Shown piece after piece: positions 52,492-60,865 of a stretch of 64,000 nucleotides of DNA. Below the pieces are notes generated by a model that was given only the letters and a program-made list of their open reading frames with translations, was not told where the DNA came from and ran no database searches. Position numbers and translations under genes: made by a program. The DNA is taken from positions 1-64,000 of the forward strand of contig CANQJJ010000004.1 in the NCBI GenBank assembly GCA_947624215.1. The letters run 5' to 3'. The stretch's first letter is position 1. Every line of letters starts with the position of its first letter. Source of the stretch: an uncultured Clostridia bacterium (GTDB lineage: Bacteria; Bacillota; Clostridia; Christensenellales; Borkfalkiaceae).

Positions 52492-54546
52492 TTACAGCTC
52501 ATGGATGATGGGTATGATCATGGGCGACTGCTTGGTCGTCTTAAACAGATAATTTTTGATGGCACGGCGCACGGCTCCCTCGATCTCCTCTTTGCCGCCC
52601 GCCGTATTCTCCGCGGCGCGCACGGCAACGACTTTCAGCTCGCGGATGGCGTCGCTCTGTTCCCGCTCGTCGGCGAAGACGAACCCGCGGCACTCCACGG
52701 TCACATCCCCTACGACGCGCCCGCCCTGCAAGGTGAGTGCGGCGATGAAGACGCCCTCGCTCGACATGCGCAGGCGGTCTTTCATCACTTCGCTGGTACC
52801 CATGTCTTCGAAGCCGCTTCCGTCGATGAGGCGTGCCCCCGCGGGGAAGGAAGGCCCCTCCCGCATTTCCTCGTCCGTGACCTCGACGCAGGTGCCGATG
52901 TCGGGGATGAAGGTGCGGTAAGGCTGCATGCCGAGTTCCTGCGCGAGCAGAACATGCCGCCTCAGATGCCTGTATTCCCCGTGCACGGGGATGAAGAACT
53001 TGGGGCGGAGCAGGGTGTGCATGAGCTTGTGCTCCTCCTGGCAGGCGTGCCCCGAGACGTGGATCTTTTCGAGGCTCTCATAGACCACCTCCGCGCCCCG
53101 CTTCATGAGGTTGTTGATGACGCGGTAGATCATGCGCTCGTTGCCCGGGATGGGGCTCGCGGAGATGATGATGGTGTCGTTGGCGCCGATAGTCACTTTG
53201 TTGAATTCCCCCGCTGCCATGCGGGTGAGCGCGGACATGGGTTCCCCCTGTGAGCCCGTCGAGACGATGACAATCTCGCGGTCGTAGTAATTTTTCAATT
53301 TTTCCACGTCCACGAGGATGCCCTCGGGGATGGAGATCTCACCGATCTTGGCCGCCGCCTCCACGACGCTCAGCATGCTCCGCCCCGAGAGCGCGACTTT
53401 GCGGCGGTAGGTGGCCGCGATGTCGATGATCTGTTGCAGGCGGTGCACATTGGAGGCGAACGTGGCGATGATGATGCGCCTGTTTGCGTGCTCGGCAAAG
53501 AGGTGGGCGAGCGTCGTCCCCACCACTTTTTCGCTCATGGTGAAGCCCGGCCGCTCGATGTTGGTGGACTCCCCGAGGTAGAGGAGCACGCCGCGCCGCC
53601 CGTATTCGGCGATCTCTTCGAGGTCGATGGGCTTGCCCGCCACGGGGGTGAGGTCGATCTTGAAGTCGCCGCTGTGGAAGATGATGCCGTAGGGCGTTTC
53701 GATGGCGAGCGCCGTTGCCCCCGCGATGGAGTGGTTGACGTTGACGATGTTGACGGCAAACCCGCCCGCCTTGATGCGGTCCTTGGGGCTCACGGTGATG
53801 AGGTTGGCGCTCATGCGGTGCTCGCGGAGCTTGTTGTCCACGAGGGCGAGGGTGAGCTTGGTGCCGTAGACGGGCGTCGAGGGTTCGAGCTCCTTCATGA
53901 GATACGGCACGCCGCCGATGTGGTCTTCGTGCCCGTGCGTCAAGAAGACGCCGCGGATCTTGTGGCGGTTGGTTGTGAGATAGGTGATCTCGGGGAAGAC
54001 GAGGTCGATGCCGGGCATGTCCTCGGTCGGGAAGATGATGCCCGCGTCGATGACAATGATGTCGTTGCCATACTCGACGGCCGTCATGTTCTTGCCGATT
54101 TCGCCCACGCCGCCGAAGAATAAGATCTTGACGGGCTTTTTTGCATGTTTCCCGCCGCGCGGACGGGGAGCTTGTTCGCTTTTTACGGGGACGCGCGTTC
54201 CCTTTGCCGTGTCCCTTTGGCCCTTTGCCGTGTTCCTTTGGCCCCTTGCCGCATCCCCCGCCGTGCCTCTTTGGCTCTTTGCGGACACGGCCGCGATGCT
54301 CTTTTGGGCCTTTTGGGTCTTTTGTCCCCTTTGGCCCTTTCCCGCGGCGGCTGCGGAAGACTTGCGGGGGTCTCTTCCCGCGGGTTCCTTCAATGTCCCC
54401 CTTGCGGTATTCTTTGTGCTCTTGTTGATACTCTTGTTGCTCTTCTCGGGGCCCTGCTGCTGTTCGCGGCGGTAGGCCTCGATGCCGTTCAGAATGGCAA
54501 GCTCGATGCTTTCCTTTGACGGCTTGTTTTTAGAACTCTTGTTCAA
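52492..54546 (-). CDS. rnj: Ribonuclease J
   Basis: A 684-residue metallo-beta-lactamase/beta-CASP nuclease. Metal-site motifs are HGHEDHIGG near residue 205 and HSGDFKIDLTP near 295. The beta-CASP motifs (IATFASNVHRLQQ, VSTGSQGEPMSA and HVSGHACQEEHKLM) are intact, and the C-terminal domain is present. It performs 5'-end-dependent mRNA decay and RNA processing. About 130 residues at the N terminus are an extra, very basic low-complexity tail (GQRGQKTQKAQKS, RGQRNTAKGQRDTAKGT) before the first beta-strand VKILFFGGVGEIGKN. The start codon is TTG, with GGAGG seven bases upstream. Confidence 0.93.
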   Translation of the reverse strand: MNKSSKNKPSKESIELAILNGIEAYRREQQQGPEKSNKSINKSTKNTARGTLKEPAGRDPRKSSAAAAGKGQRGQKTQKAQKSIAAVSAKSQRGTAGDAARGQRNTAKGQRDTAKGTRVPVKSEQAPRPRGGKHAKKPVKILFFGGVGEIGKNMTAVEYGNDIIVIDAGIIFPTEDMPGIDLVFPEITYLTTNRHKIRGVFLTHGHEDHIGGVPYLMKELEPSTPVYGTKLTLALVDNKLREHRMSANLITVSPKDRIKAGGFAVNIVNVNHSIAGATALAIETPYGIIFHSGDFKIDLTPVAGKPIDLEEIAEYGRRGVLLYLGESTNIERPGFTMSEKVVGTTLAHLFAEHANRRIIIATFASNVHRLQQIIDIAATYRRKVALSGRSMLSVVEAAAKIGEISIPEGILVDVEKLKNYYDREIVIVSTGSQGEPMSALTRMAAGEFNKVTIGANDTIIISASPIPGNERMIYRVINNLMKRGAEVVYESLEKIHVSGHACQEEHKLMHTLLRPKFFIPVHGEYRHLRRHVLLAQELGMQPYRTFIPDIGTCVEVTDEEMREGPSFPAGARLIDGSGFEDMGTSEVMKDRLRMSSEGVFIAALTLQGGRVVGDVTVECRGFVFADEREQSDAIRELKVVAVRAAENTAGGKEEIEGAVRRAIKNYLFKTTKQSPMIIPIIHEL

Positions 54547-54611
54547 TGATATTCCTCCGTTGGGTCACAATTATGTAGCGGATATCCTGTGAGGGATAAA
54601 CTGTTTTTCAA

Positions 54612-54637
54612 ACAAAACGGGAGAGCCGAAGCTCTCC
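54612..54637 (-). terminator. Terminator of the coiled-coil protein gene
   Basis: On the minus strand GGAGAGC-TTCG-GCTCTCC is followed by CGTTTTGTTT, 27 bases after the stop codon. Confidence 0.85.
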
Positions 54638-54663
54638 ACGTCTTTGTCGAATGTGTAGCGGGA

Positions 54664-57555
54664 TCAGAAGTCGAGGTCGGATTTCTCGACGACGGCCGTC
54701 TTGATCAAGCCTTCGGCGAGGAGCTCCTCTTCACTACGATACAGGTACTGTGCGGCGTAGTCGACGGTCTCCGCTTCCTCGTCCTTGACGGTGCCGAGGC
54801 GCTCCATGAGAAGTTCCATGAGACGAAGCGTGCGCTTCAAACCGACATTGCTCTTGACCTTCATCATGAGAGGGGTGCGCTCATACATCTTGGTGTCGCC
54901 CGCGAACTTCTGGTGATAGACGCTGTCGGGGAACTCATCGGGATTGAGCGCGAGGTAGACGCAGAGCGTTCTGCCGCGGACGCCGATCTTCGCCACGGTC
55001 TCGTTGTTGTATGCGAAGCGGTCGTTGGACCAGTTGATCTGGGATGTAATGTTGCTGTACGAGAGGAAGGTGTTCTTCAAGGTGCTGTAATATTCCTTGA
55101 TGACCTCATCGCTCTCGATGATCTTGGCGGTGAAGCTCCTCTTGTAGCGGGTGGTCAGCTCTGCCTCGGGAACGGGCTCCTGAACGGGCTCTTCGGCCAC
55201 GGCGGCGTCTGCCACTGCGAGCTCATCGGTCACTTCGGGAGCGGGCTCTTCGGCAACTTCCTCGACGGGCTCTTCGACCACTTCCTCGACGGGAGCGGGC
55301 TCTTCAACGGGCTCTTCCACGACTTCCTCAACGGGAGCGGGCTCTTCGGCGGGCTCTTCCACGACTTCCTCTACGGGAGCGGGCTCCTCGACGGGCTCTT
55401 CGACCACTTCCTCAACGGGAGCGGGCTCTTCGGCGACCTCTTCGACCACTTCCTCGACGGGAGCGGGCTCTTCGGCGGCCTCTTCCACGACTTCCTCGAC
55501 GGGAGCGGGCTCTTCGGCAACCTCTTCGACCACTTCCTCTACGGGAGCGGGCTCCTCGGCAACCTCTTCGACCACTTCCTCGACGGGAGCGGGCTCTTCA
55601 GCAGCCTCTTCAACCACTTCCTCTACGGGAGCGGGCTCTTCGGCAGCCTCTTCCACGACTTCCTCAACGGGAGCGGGCTCTTCGGCGGCTTCTTCCATGA
55701 CTTCCTCAGCGGGAGCCTCTTCGGCTTGGGCGGCCTCTTCTGCGGCGATGGCATCCTGCGCGGCCTTCAAAGCGGCTTCAAGCTCGTCGATCTGCTTGCG
55801 GAGTTCTTCCTCCTCGGCTTCGGCGGCGAGACGGGCGGCTTCCTCCTCGGCAGCTCTCTGCATCTCGGCTTCGAGCTCGGCGGCGGCCTCCTCCTCGGCC
55901 TTACGGGCGGCTTCTTCCTCTGCAAGGCGGGCAGCCTCTTCCTCGGCGGCCTTCTTCTGCTCCTCGAGGATGGCGTTCATGCGCTCCTCGACGATGCTGT
56001 TGACTTTCTGTTCGAATGCAGCGGCGGCCTCTTCCTCAGCCTTGCGGGCTGCCTCTTCCTCGGCGGCGATGCGTGCTGCCTCAGCTTCGGCGGCAAGACG
56101 GGCTTCCTCTTCTGCCTTACGGGCGGCCTCTTCCTCGGCGGCGATGCGTGCCGCTTCCTCGGCTGCTGCCTTCTCTGCGGCGATCTTTCTCGCCTCCATG
56201 CAATCTACGACCTTCTCTGCGAGGGTCTCGTAGTTCACCTCTTCCTTCTCGGGAACGGGATGCGCGGCGGCCTCTTCTGCAAGGCGGACAGCCTGCTCTT
56301 CTTCGGCGAGCTTGCGCTTCTCTTCGACGAGGGCGGCAACTTTCCCGGCAAGGGCGTCGTAGTCAAGGTCTACGGGAACGGCCTCTTCGCCCTCTTCGCA
56401 TTCCTTGCACTTCTCTGCCATGAGCTCGGCAACGCGGCCCGCGATGATCTCGCAGACGTCCTCTTCCTCGGGCTCTTCGCCTTCGGTCTCCTCGCCCTCT
56501 TCAAATTCTTCGTCGTCGGCGATCCACTTCTCTTCGAACTTGGCAACGACCTTCTCTGCGATGGCCTCGATGCCCTGCTCGCCGACCGTGAGATCGAACT
56601 CTTCCGTGAGGACCTGCGCCACGCTCTCTGCGATGACGTCGGCCGAAACGGGGGTGAGCTGTTCGTTGATCCTCTGCGCGATGATGTTCTCATCGGGAAC
56701 GGTGACGTTGGACGCGATCTTGCCGGCAAACTCTTCGACCTCTTCGCTCTCGCGGAGCACTTTGAGGATGTTCTCGGCAATGAGCTCGTAGTTTTCTTCG
56801 CAGGAGACAGTCGTCTCGGTCTCTTCGACGGGCTGCAACGCGTTGATGCAATCCTCGAGCTTGACGAAGCCCTCGTTGAGGTTCGACAAGATCTCTTCGC
56901 GGAATTCTGCGAACTCTTCGTTTGCGACGGGCTCGGTCTCCGCAACGGGGACGGCCTGTTCGGACTTCGCGAGCAGTTCCTCGCGGAGAGCGGCGAACTT
57001 CTCGTCCATCTTGGCTTCGTGTGCGGCAAGGACCTCGGCGAGCTTTTCGTCGAACTTGTCCGTATTCTCGGCTACGCGGTCTTCGATGTTCTCGACGCCG
57101 TTGATGACGCGCTCCATCTGCAACGCAGTGCGCTTGGCCATGCGGGCCTCCATCATGGTCGGGTCGAAGGCGGCGGACGCGATCGCCTGCAAGATATCCT
57201 GCTTCATCGAAGATACCGTCTCGGCGACTTTCTTCTCAACATAGAGAGCCATGTCGCTGGTGTAGTGGTTGATGGCTTCGATGAGCGGCCTCAGCTCACC
57301 CTCGGAGAGCTTGGCCTCGGGGGCCTTGGGCTCGGGGGTCTCTGCGGGCGCAGCACTCTGGCGGGCGGCAGCGTTCTTGGCTGCATCGCTCTGCTGTGAG
57401 AGATATGCGTATAAGATCTCAAACTGTCTGCGGACGGATCCGTTGATCGACTTCTTGATCTCTTCCTCGCTATCCTTCTGCTGCTTGCTCAGCATGGCGA
57501 ACCCGCCCTTGAGCAGCTCGCGGTTCAGTTCTTCGTTGCTTTTGAATTCGGACAT
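54664..57555 (-). CDS. Large Glu/Ala-rich coiled-coil protein with a conserved C-terminal domain of unknown function
   Basis: A 963-residue acidic protein with no signal or membrane segment. Residues 1-500 alternate short helical domains with Glu-rich linkers. Residues about 430-615 are a highly charged coiled coil of AAEEEAARKAEEEA type. Residues about 620-780 contain ten near-perfect repeats of 14 residues (AEEPAPVEEVVEEA), encoded by a 42-bp minisatellite. The last 150 residues form a compact domain beginning YKRSFTAKIIESDEVIKEYY, with TLCVYLALNPDEF in its middle; I know this as a recurrent C-terminal domain of Firmicutes proteins without an assigned role. GAGGTGAAAA precedes the ATG. A scaffold or cytoskeleton-like role is a guess. 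Confidence 0.85.
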   Translation of the reverse strand: MSEFKSNEELNRELLKGGFAMLSKQQKDSEEEIKKSINGSVRRQFEILYAYLSQQSDAAKNAAARQSAAPAETPEPKAPEAKLSEGELRPLIEAINHYTSDMALYVEKKVAETVSSMKQDILQAIASAAFDPTMMEARMAKRTALQMERVINGVENIEDRVAENTDKFDEKLAEVLAAHEAKMDEKFAALREELLAKSEQAVPVAETEPVANEEFAEFREEILSNLNEGFVKLEDCINALQPVEETETTVSCEENYELIAENILKVLRESEEVEEFAGKIASNVTVPDENIIAQRINEQLTPVSADVIAESVAQVLTEEFDLTVGEQGIEAIAEKVVAKFEEKWIADDEEFEEGEETEGEEPEEEDVCEIIAGRVAELMAEKCKECEEGEEAVPVDLDYDALAGKVAALVEEKRKLAEEEQAVRLAEEAAAHPVPEKEEVNYETLAEKVVDCMEARKIAAEKAAAEEAARIAAEEEAARKAEEEARLAAEAEAARIAAEEEAARKAEEEAAAAFEQKVNSIVEERMNAILEEQKKAAEEEAARLAEEEAARKAEEEAAAELEAEMQRAAEEEAARLAAEAEEEELRKQIDELEAALKAAQDAIAAEEAAQAEEAPAEEVMEEAAEEPAPVEEVVEEAAEEPAPVEEVVEEAAEEPAPVEEVVEEVAEEPAPVEEVVEEVAEEPAPVEEVVEEAAEEPAPVEEVVEEVAEEPAPVEEVVEEPVEEPAPVEEVVEEPAEEPAPVEEVVEEPVEEPAPVEEVVEEPVEEVAEEPAPEVTDELAVADAAVAEEPVQEPVPEAELTTRYKRSFTAKIIESDEVIKEYYSTLKNTFLSYSNITSQINWSNDRFAYNNETVAKIGVRGRTLCVYLALNPDEFPDSVYHQKFAGDTKMYERTPLMMKVKSNVGLKRTLRLMELLMERLGTVKDEEAETVDYAAQYLYRSEEELLAEGLIKTAVVEKSDLDF
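55255..55690 (-). repeat. Ten-copy 42-bp minisatellite inside the coiled-coil gene
   Basis: Tandem units read as AEEPAPVEEVVEE with A/V/P exchanges at two positions. Neighbouring copies differ mostly at silent or conservative sites, so copy number may vary between strains. Confidence 0.85.
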
Positions 57556-57595
57556 TTTTCACCTCACAGCTTAACGCTATTTTTTCTCATATCCT

Positions 57596-57624
57596 ATTCT
57601 ACACCAAATGCGCGCAAAAGTAAA
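57596..57624 (-). promoter_or_regulatory. Promoter of the coiled-coil protein gene
   Basis: TTTACT (57624-57619), 17 bases, TAGAAT (57601-57596), followed by a short leader with the ribosome-binding site. Confidence 0.6.
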
Positions 57625-57759
57625 TATTTTTCTCGAAATTTTTTTCGGAAAATCCAAAATTTTTTTGCAGAAAGGGTATAATTTCCCGAAAATCCGTCTA
57701 CCGTGTCCGAAACATGCCCTAAAAACGCTGATTATGTTGAAATCGAGGAGATCGGAAAG

Positions 57760-58089
57760 CAATCGGACTTCGTTCTTCGGGATCCTTCGGGGACAGCCGC
57801 GTGGACTTCGTATCGTCATTACGGCTCAGGATGACGCGCTTACCACCACCACGCCCAAGCTCATCCCGAGCGTCATTCTGACCGACCGAGGCTTCTGATT
57901 GTGCTACTAAGGTCGACACGAGCGCATAGCGCGAAGTAGCCGATAGAGCACGGATGAGAGCGAACTGCTCATCTGCGAAGAATCTTGCTACGACCAAGCT
58001 CGTGTGAGCGATAGTCGGACTTCGTTCTTCGGGATCCTTCGGGGACAGCCGCGTGGACTTTGTATCGTCATTACGGCTCAGGATGACGC
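57760..58089 (+). repeat. Two MITE-like copies in tandem, one partial and one enlarged
   Basis: A partial unit (57760-57845) is followed by a 220-bp unit (57870-58089) bounded by GCGTCATTCTGA and GCTCAGGATGACGC. The larger copy contains an extra block around CTACTAAGGTCGACACGAGC that also precedes the 41-kb copy. The stretch fills most of the gap between the coiled-coil and YihY genes; the remainder (57625-57759) is AT-rich with no supported gene. Confidence 0.75.
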
Positions 58090-58091
58090 GC

Positions 58092-58910
58092 TTACCACAA
58101 TGCCCGCTCCTCCCTCTTCTGTCCGTCCAGACGGTGGCGGTTATAGATAATGCCGGCCGTCAGGCAGGTCATCATCCAATAGAGAAAGAGCAGGGCGGCG
58201 ACGGCGACGGAGAGCGCGCCATAGAGTTTTTCGGCCGAGGAGAAGCGGAGGTAGACGGAGAAGGCGACGGCGGCAACGAGCCATAGAAGGGCGGTGAGGA
58301 CACTGCCGCGGACCGTGTCCGAGGGGCGCACGCGGTAGGGACAGACGTAGGCGTTCAAAAGCCATGCCGCGAGAAAGCCGACAACGCCGAGGAGGAAGAA
58401 GAGGGCGGGATAGCCCACCCATGCGGGGAGGAACCTTACCCCCACCGCGCCCGCAAAGACGAGCGCACCCGCGGCGGCAAAGAAGAGGAGCACGGCGAAG
58501 GTGAGGATGAGGGCGGAGAGCCGCACCTTCCATCCCCGCCGCCTGCCGCAGCCATAGAGGATCTCGCCGCTGCGCCTGAGGTGATAGAAAAAGCCCGTCG
58601 CCGACCAGAGCGTCGTCGCGAGGAAGAAGACGCCCGCCCCCCGCGAGGCCGACGCGGCGCTCTCGCGCAGGAACAGGATGAGCTCCTTGGCCCAGCCGAA
58701 GAGCTCGAGCTCGGCGAGTTCCGCCCCCGCAAAGGGGAGAGTGCCGAAGAGCAGGGCGAGCCAGAAGAGGAAGGGCACGACGGAGGTGACGAGAAAGAAG
58801 ACGAGCGTGCCCGCGACCGTCGTATAGTTGTGGGCGACGAGGATGCGGTAGGCCCCCGCGGCCCTCTCCCACAGTGCGCGCAATTTCTTCATACCTTCGA
58901 GGTTGTGCAA
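58092..58910 (-). CDS. YihY/BrkB-family membrane protein
   Basis: A 272-residue integral membrane protein with about six hydrophobic segments (VAGTLVFFLVTSVVPFLFWLALLFG, LILTFAVLLFFAAAGALVFAG, LFFLLGVVGFLAAWLLNAYV, LTALLWLVAAVAFSVYL, AVAALLFLYWMMTCLTAGIIY). This order and the N-terminal YRILVAHNYTTVAGTLVFFL fit the YihY family (former 'ribonuclease BN'), of unknown transport or envelope function. Two starts are possible: TTG at 58910 with GAGAGGG at good spacing, or ATG at 58892 with a poorly spaced AAGG. I prefer the TTG. A TATAAT box lies at about 58970 in a leader that also holds a GACATGGTTGC motif variant. Confidence 0.82.
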   Translation of the reverse strand: MHNLEGMKKLRALWERAAGAYRILVAHNYTTVAGTLVFFLVTSVVPFLFWLALLFGTLPFAGAELAELELFGWAKELILFLRESAASASRGAGVFFLATTLWSATGFFYHLRRSGEILYGCGRRRGWKVRLSALILTFAVLLFFAAAGALVFAGAVGVRFLPAWVGYPALFFLLGVVGFLAAWLLNAYVCPYRVRPSDTVRGSVLTALLWLVAAVAFSVYLRFSSAEKLYGALSVAVAALLFLYWMMTCLTAGIIYNRHRLDGQKREERALW

Positions 58911-59180
58911 AAACGCCCTCTCTTACGCCTTGGGAGCAACCATGTCCGCCCCTTCCCCTATACATATTATAATATATATATAGGAAATACGGGCATGGCC
59001 GCCCATCCGAGCGGGAGCGTGCGCCAAGGTTTCTTCTCCCCTCTCTTTGCCGGTCCCTCTCTTTGCCGGCGCCTTCGGATACTCCCTGCCCGCGCGCTTC
59101 CCCCTTCCGAGGGGGGGGCATGTCGGGGGGCATAGCAGGGGCTATGGCAGGAGGCACGGCGGGGCCATACCGGGGGCAAA

Positions 59181-59214
59181 TAAAAACGGACATGATCGGT
59201 TGGGACCATGTCCG
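59181..59214 (-). terminator. Terminator built from two inverted copies of the dispersed motif
   Basis: On the minus strand CGGACATGGTC (59214-59204) pairs with GATCATGTCCG (59197-59187), and five T follow. Both arms are GGACATGGT motif copies. It closes the SPFH gene. The rest of the 58911-59236 gap holds the YihY leader and short GC-rich repeats, with no gene. Confidence 0.8.
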
Positions 59215-59236
59215 CGGTGAGGCGTTACGGAGCGGT

Positions 59237-60376
59237 TTAAGGCTGCTTTCTGCCCGCGAGCGCCGCGGTGAGCTGGGAGACGATGTCGCCGCTTCCGCCG
59301 AGGCTGAGGCTGTCGAGATGTTCGCAGATGCGCCCGATGTATTCGAGCTCTTTGAGCTTATAGAGGGTGGCGTTCTCCTCCATGAGTTTGGCGGTGTTGA
59401 GCAGGGAGCGGGTGGACGCGACCTCCTCCCGCCGCGTGATGACGCTCGCCTGCGCCCGTTTTTCGGCGAGGAGCACGGTGTTCATGATCTCGCGGATCTC
59501 CCCGGGCAGGATGATGTCCTTGACGGCGGCCGACCTTACCTCCACAAAGAGGGCGGGGGCACGCGCGCGGAGCTTTTCGAGCAGGTAGGCCGAAATGCCC
59601 TCCCTGTCTGCGAGGATGTCGTCGAGTTTGAGGCGGCCGATGTACTCCCTGAGCGCGAGCTGGGCGCAAAGGTGCAGGCTGCCCTGCAAGTCGGCGACCT
59701 CGGTGGCGGCGCGGACGGGGTCGGTGACGACGTATTCGCACACGCAATTGATGCGCAGGGAGACCTTATCCGCCGTGAGGATCTCCTGCCCGACGAGGTT
59801 CTCCTCCGTGGGGAAGGCGGGAAGACTGTGGAATCCGATCTCGCGGTTGCCCTTCCAGAAGTAGTGCTTGCCCGCGGGGAGCAGTTTTTCGAACTTGCCG
59901 TCGATGAAGAGCAGCCCGTAGGTGTGCTCGTTCACGGTGAACTCCTCGTAGAACTCGGGCCGCAGCGCCTTGAAAACTTCGCGGGGGAAATCCTCCGCAA
60001 CGTAGGGCGTGGTGATGTCCGCTTTGAGGAAGGAATTCTCGCCGTGCGTGTCCCAGAAGGCATACATGCCCACGGTGTACACCCCCGCAAAGGCGCCGTC
60101 GACAAAGCGGAAGCCGAGCTCCCCGCGCGAAACGGTGAGCTGCACCGTCTCACGGCGGAAATTTTCGTCGGCGAGGAGCGCCTTGGTATCCGCCAGCGTG
60201 CTCGAGACGAACCCCGTGCAATTCAACACTTCCACCGTCTTTCCGAAGGGTCCTTCGTAGACATGCCCCCTCTCGTTTTTGCGGAGCACGAAATATTTGC
60301 CCGGGCGGAGAAGCTCTGCAAACGAGCCGTTCTTGAAGAGCAGCCCGCGCTGGTTTTCCTGAATGATGAGTTTCAT
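59237..60376 (-). CDS. SPFH/prohibitin-domain (slipin-like) protein
   Basis: A 379-residue protein without an obvious N-terminal membrane helix. Residues about 150-300 show the SPFH pattern: EILTADKVSLRINCVCEYVVTDPVRAATEV, then the helix LREYIGRLKLDDILADREGISAYLLEKLR and VRSAAVKDIILPGEIREIMNTVLLAEKRAQASVI, which matches slipins closely. The first 150 residues hold two related beta-rich units (LLFKNGSFAELLRPGKYFV and LLFIDGKFEKLLPAGKHYF), an arrangement seen in long bacterial slipins. A helical tail ends the protein. Such proteins form membrane-microdomain scaffolds. AAGGAGGGAACT precedes the ATG. Confidence 0.85.
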   Translation of the reverse strand: MKLIIQENQRGLLFKNGSFAELLRPGKYFVLRKNERGHVYEGPFGKTVEVLNCTGFVSSTLADTKALLADENFRRETVQLTVSRGELGFRFVDGAFAGVYTVGMYAFWDTHGENSFLKADITTPYVAEDFPREVFKALRPEFYEEFTVNEHTYGLLFIDGKFEKLLPAGKHYFWKGNREIGFHSLPAFPTEENLVGQEILTADKVSLRINCVCEYVVTDPVRAATEVADLQGSLHLCAQLALREYIGRLKLDDILADREGISAYLLEKLRARAPALFVEVRSAAVKDIILPGEIREIMNTVLLAEKRAQASVITRREEVASTRSLLNTAKLMEENATLYKLKELEYIGRICEHLDSLSLGGSGDIVSQLTAALAGRKQP

Positions 60377-60609
60377 AGTTCCCTCCTTGTATGGTTATAT
60401 CGTACATCGCCCGACGGCGTTCCAAACGATTTCGGACACCCTGCGGACGGACGGTGGTCATCGGTTGAGCGCACGCCCCCGCGGCACGATGGGCCTCCGC
60501 GGTGCAACGTGTGCGGTATCCCCTCCGAACAGACCGCCCGTCCGTGCCCTCCCGCCCGAAGAGGCGCGAAAGAGCGCGGGTATCCTTTTTTTGTGAATTC
60601 TCCTCTCCA

Positions 60610-60830
60610 AAGGAAGGTGCCCGCGGTGAACACGGGCCTGTTATCCCATTCTAAGGGGCGCCTTTACCGCTTGGCTACCGGGACTTCCCGGGTGGGATTC
60701 GAACCCACGAATGTCGGCTTCCTTTTTTCAGGTGCGGAGCCTCACCTTACAAGGGCGGTACACGCCAAGAGGACCCCTCTGCGCGCCGCGGGTACACAGA
60801 TCTCTCCGAATGCCCCTGCCTTGCCCTTAT
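60610..60830 (-). ncRNA. Structured RNA candidate with tRNA-like arms (possible raiA-type RNA)
   Basis: A consensus promoter predicts an RNA starting near 60830. On the minus strand it contains a perfect T-arm GTGGGTTCGAATCCCAC (60709-60693). CCGGGA-AG-TCCCGG follows, and then a D-arm-like TAGCCAAGCGGTAAAGGC. Further stems are GGTG/CACC and AAGGGC pairing with GCCCTT. The T-arm precedes the D-arm, so this is not an ordinary tRNA. Reading frames here have no ribosome-binding sites. Size near 220 nt and T-loop hairpins recall the raiA-motif RNA of Clostridia, but I cannot confirm the family. The 3' end is uncertain because no T run was found. Confidence 0.55.
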
Positions 60831-60836
60831 GTTTCT

Positions 60837-60865
60837 ATTATAATACGGGCACCAAAAGATGTCAA
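60837..60865 (-). promoter_or_regulatory. Promoter of the structured RNA
   Basis: TTGACA (60865-60860), 17 bases, TATAAT (60842-60837): full consensus, with no protein-coding start downstream before 60376. Confidence 0.8.

Noticed and set aside
54589..57399. Long plus-strand frame with GLFHDFLNGSGLF-like repeats
   Set aside because: The repeats are the antisense reading of the 42-bp minisatellite of the coiled-coil gene.
60610..60830. One or two ordinary tRNA genes
   Set aside because: The T-arm comes before the D-arm, no proper anticodon stem with a seven-base loop joins them, and the distances do not fit any tRNA class.
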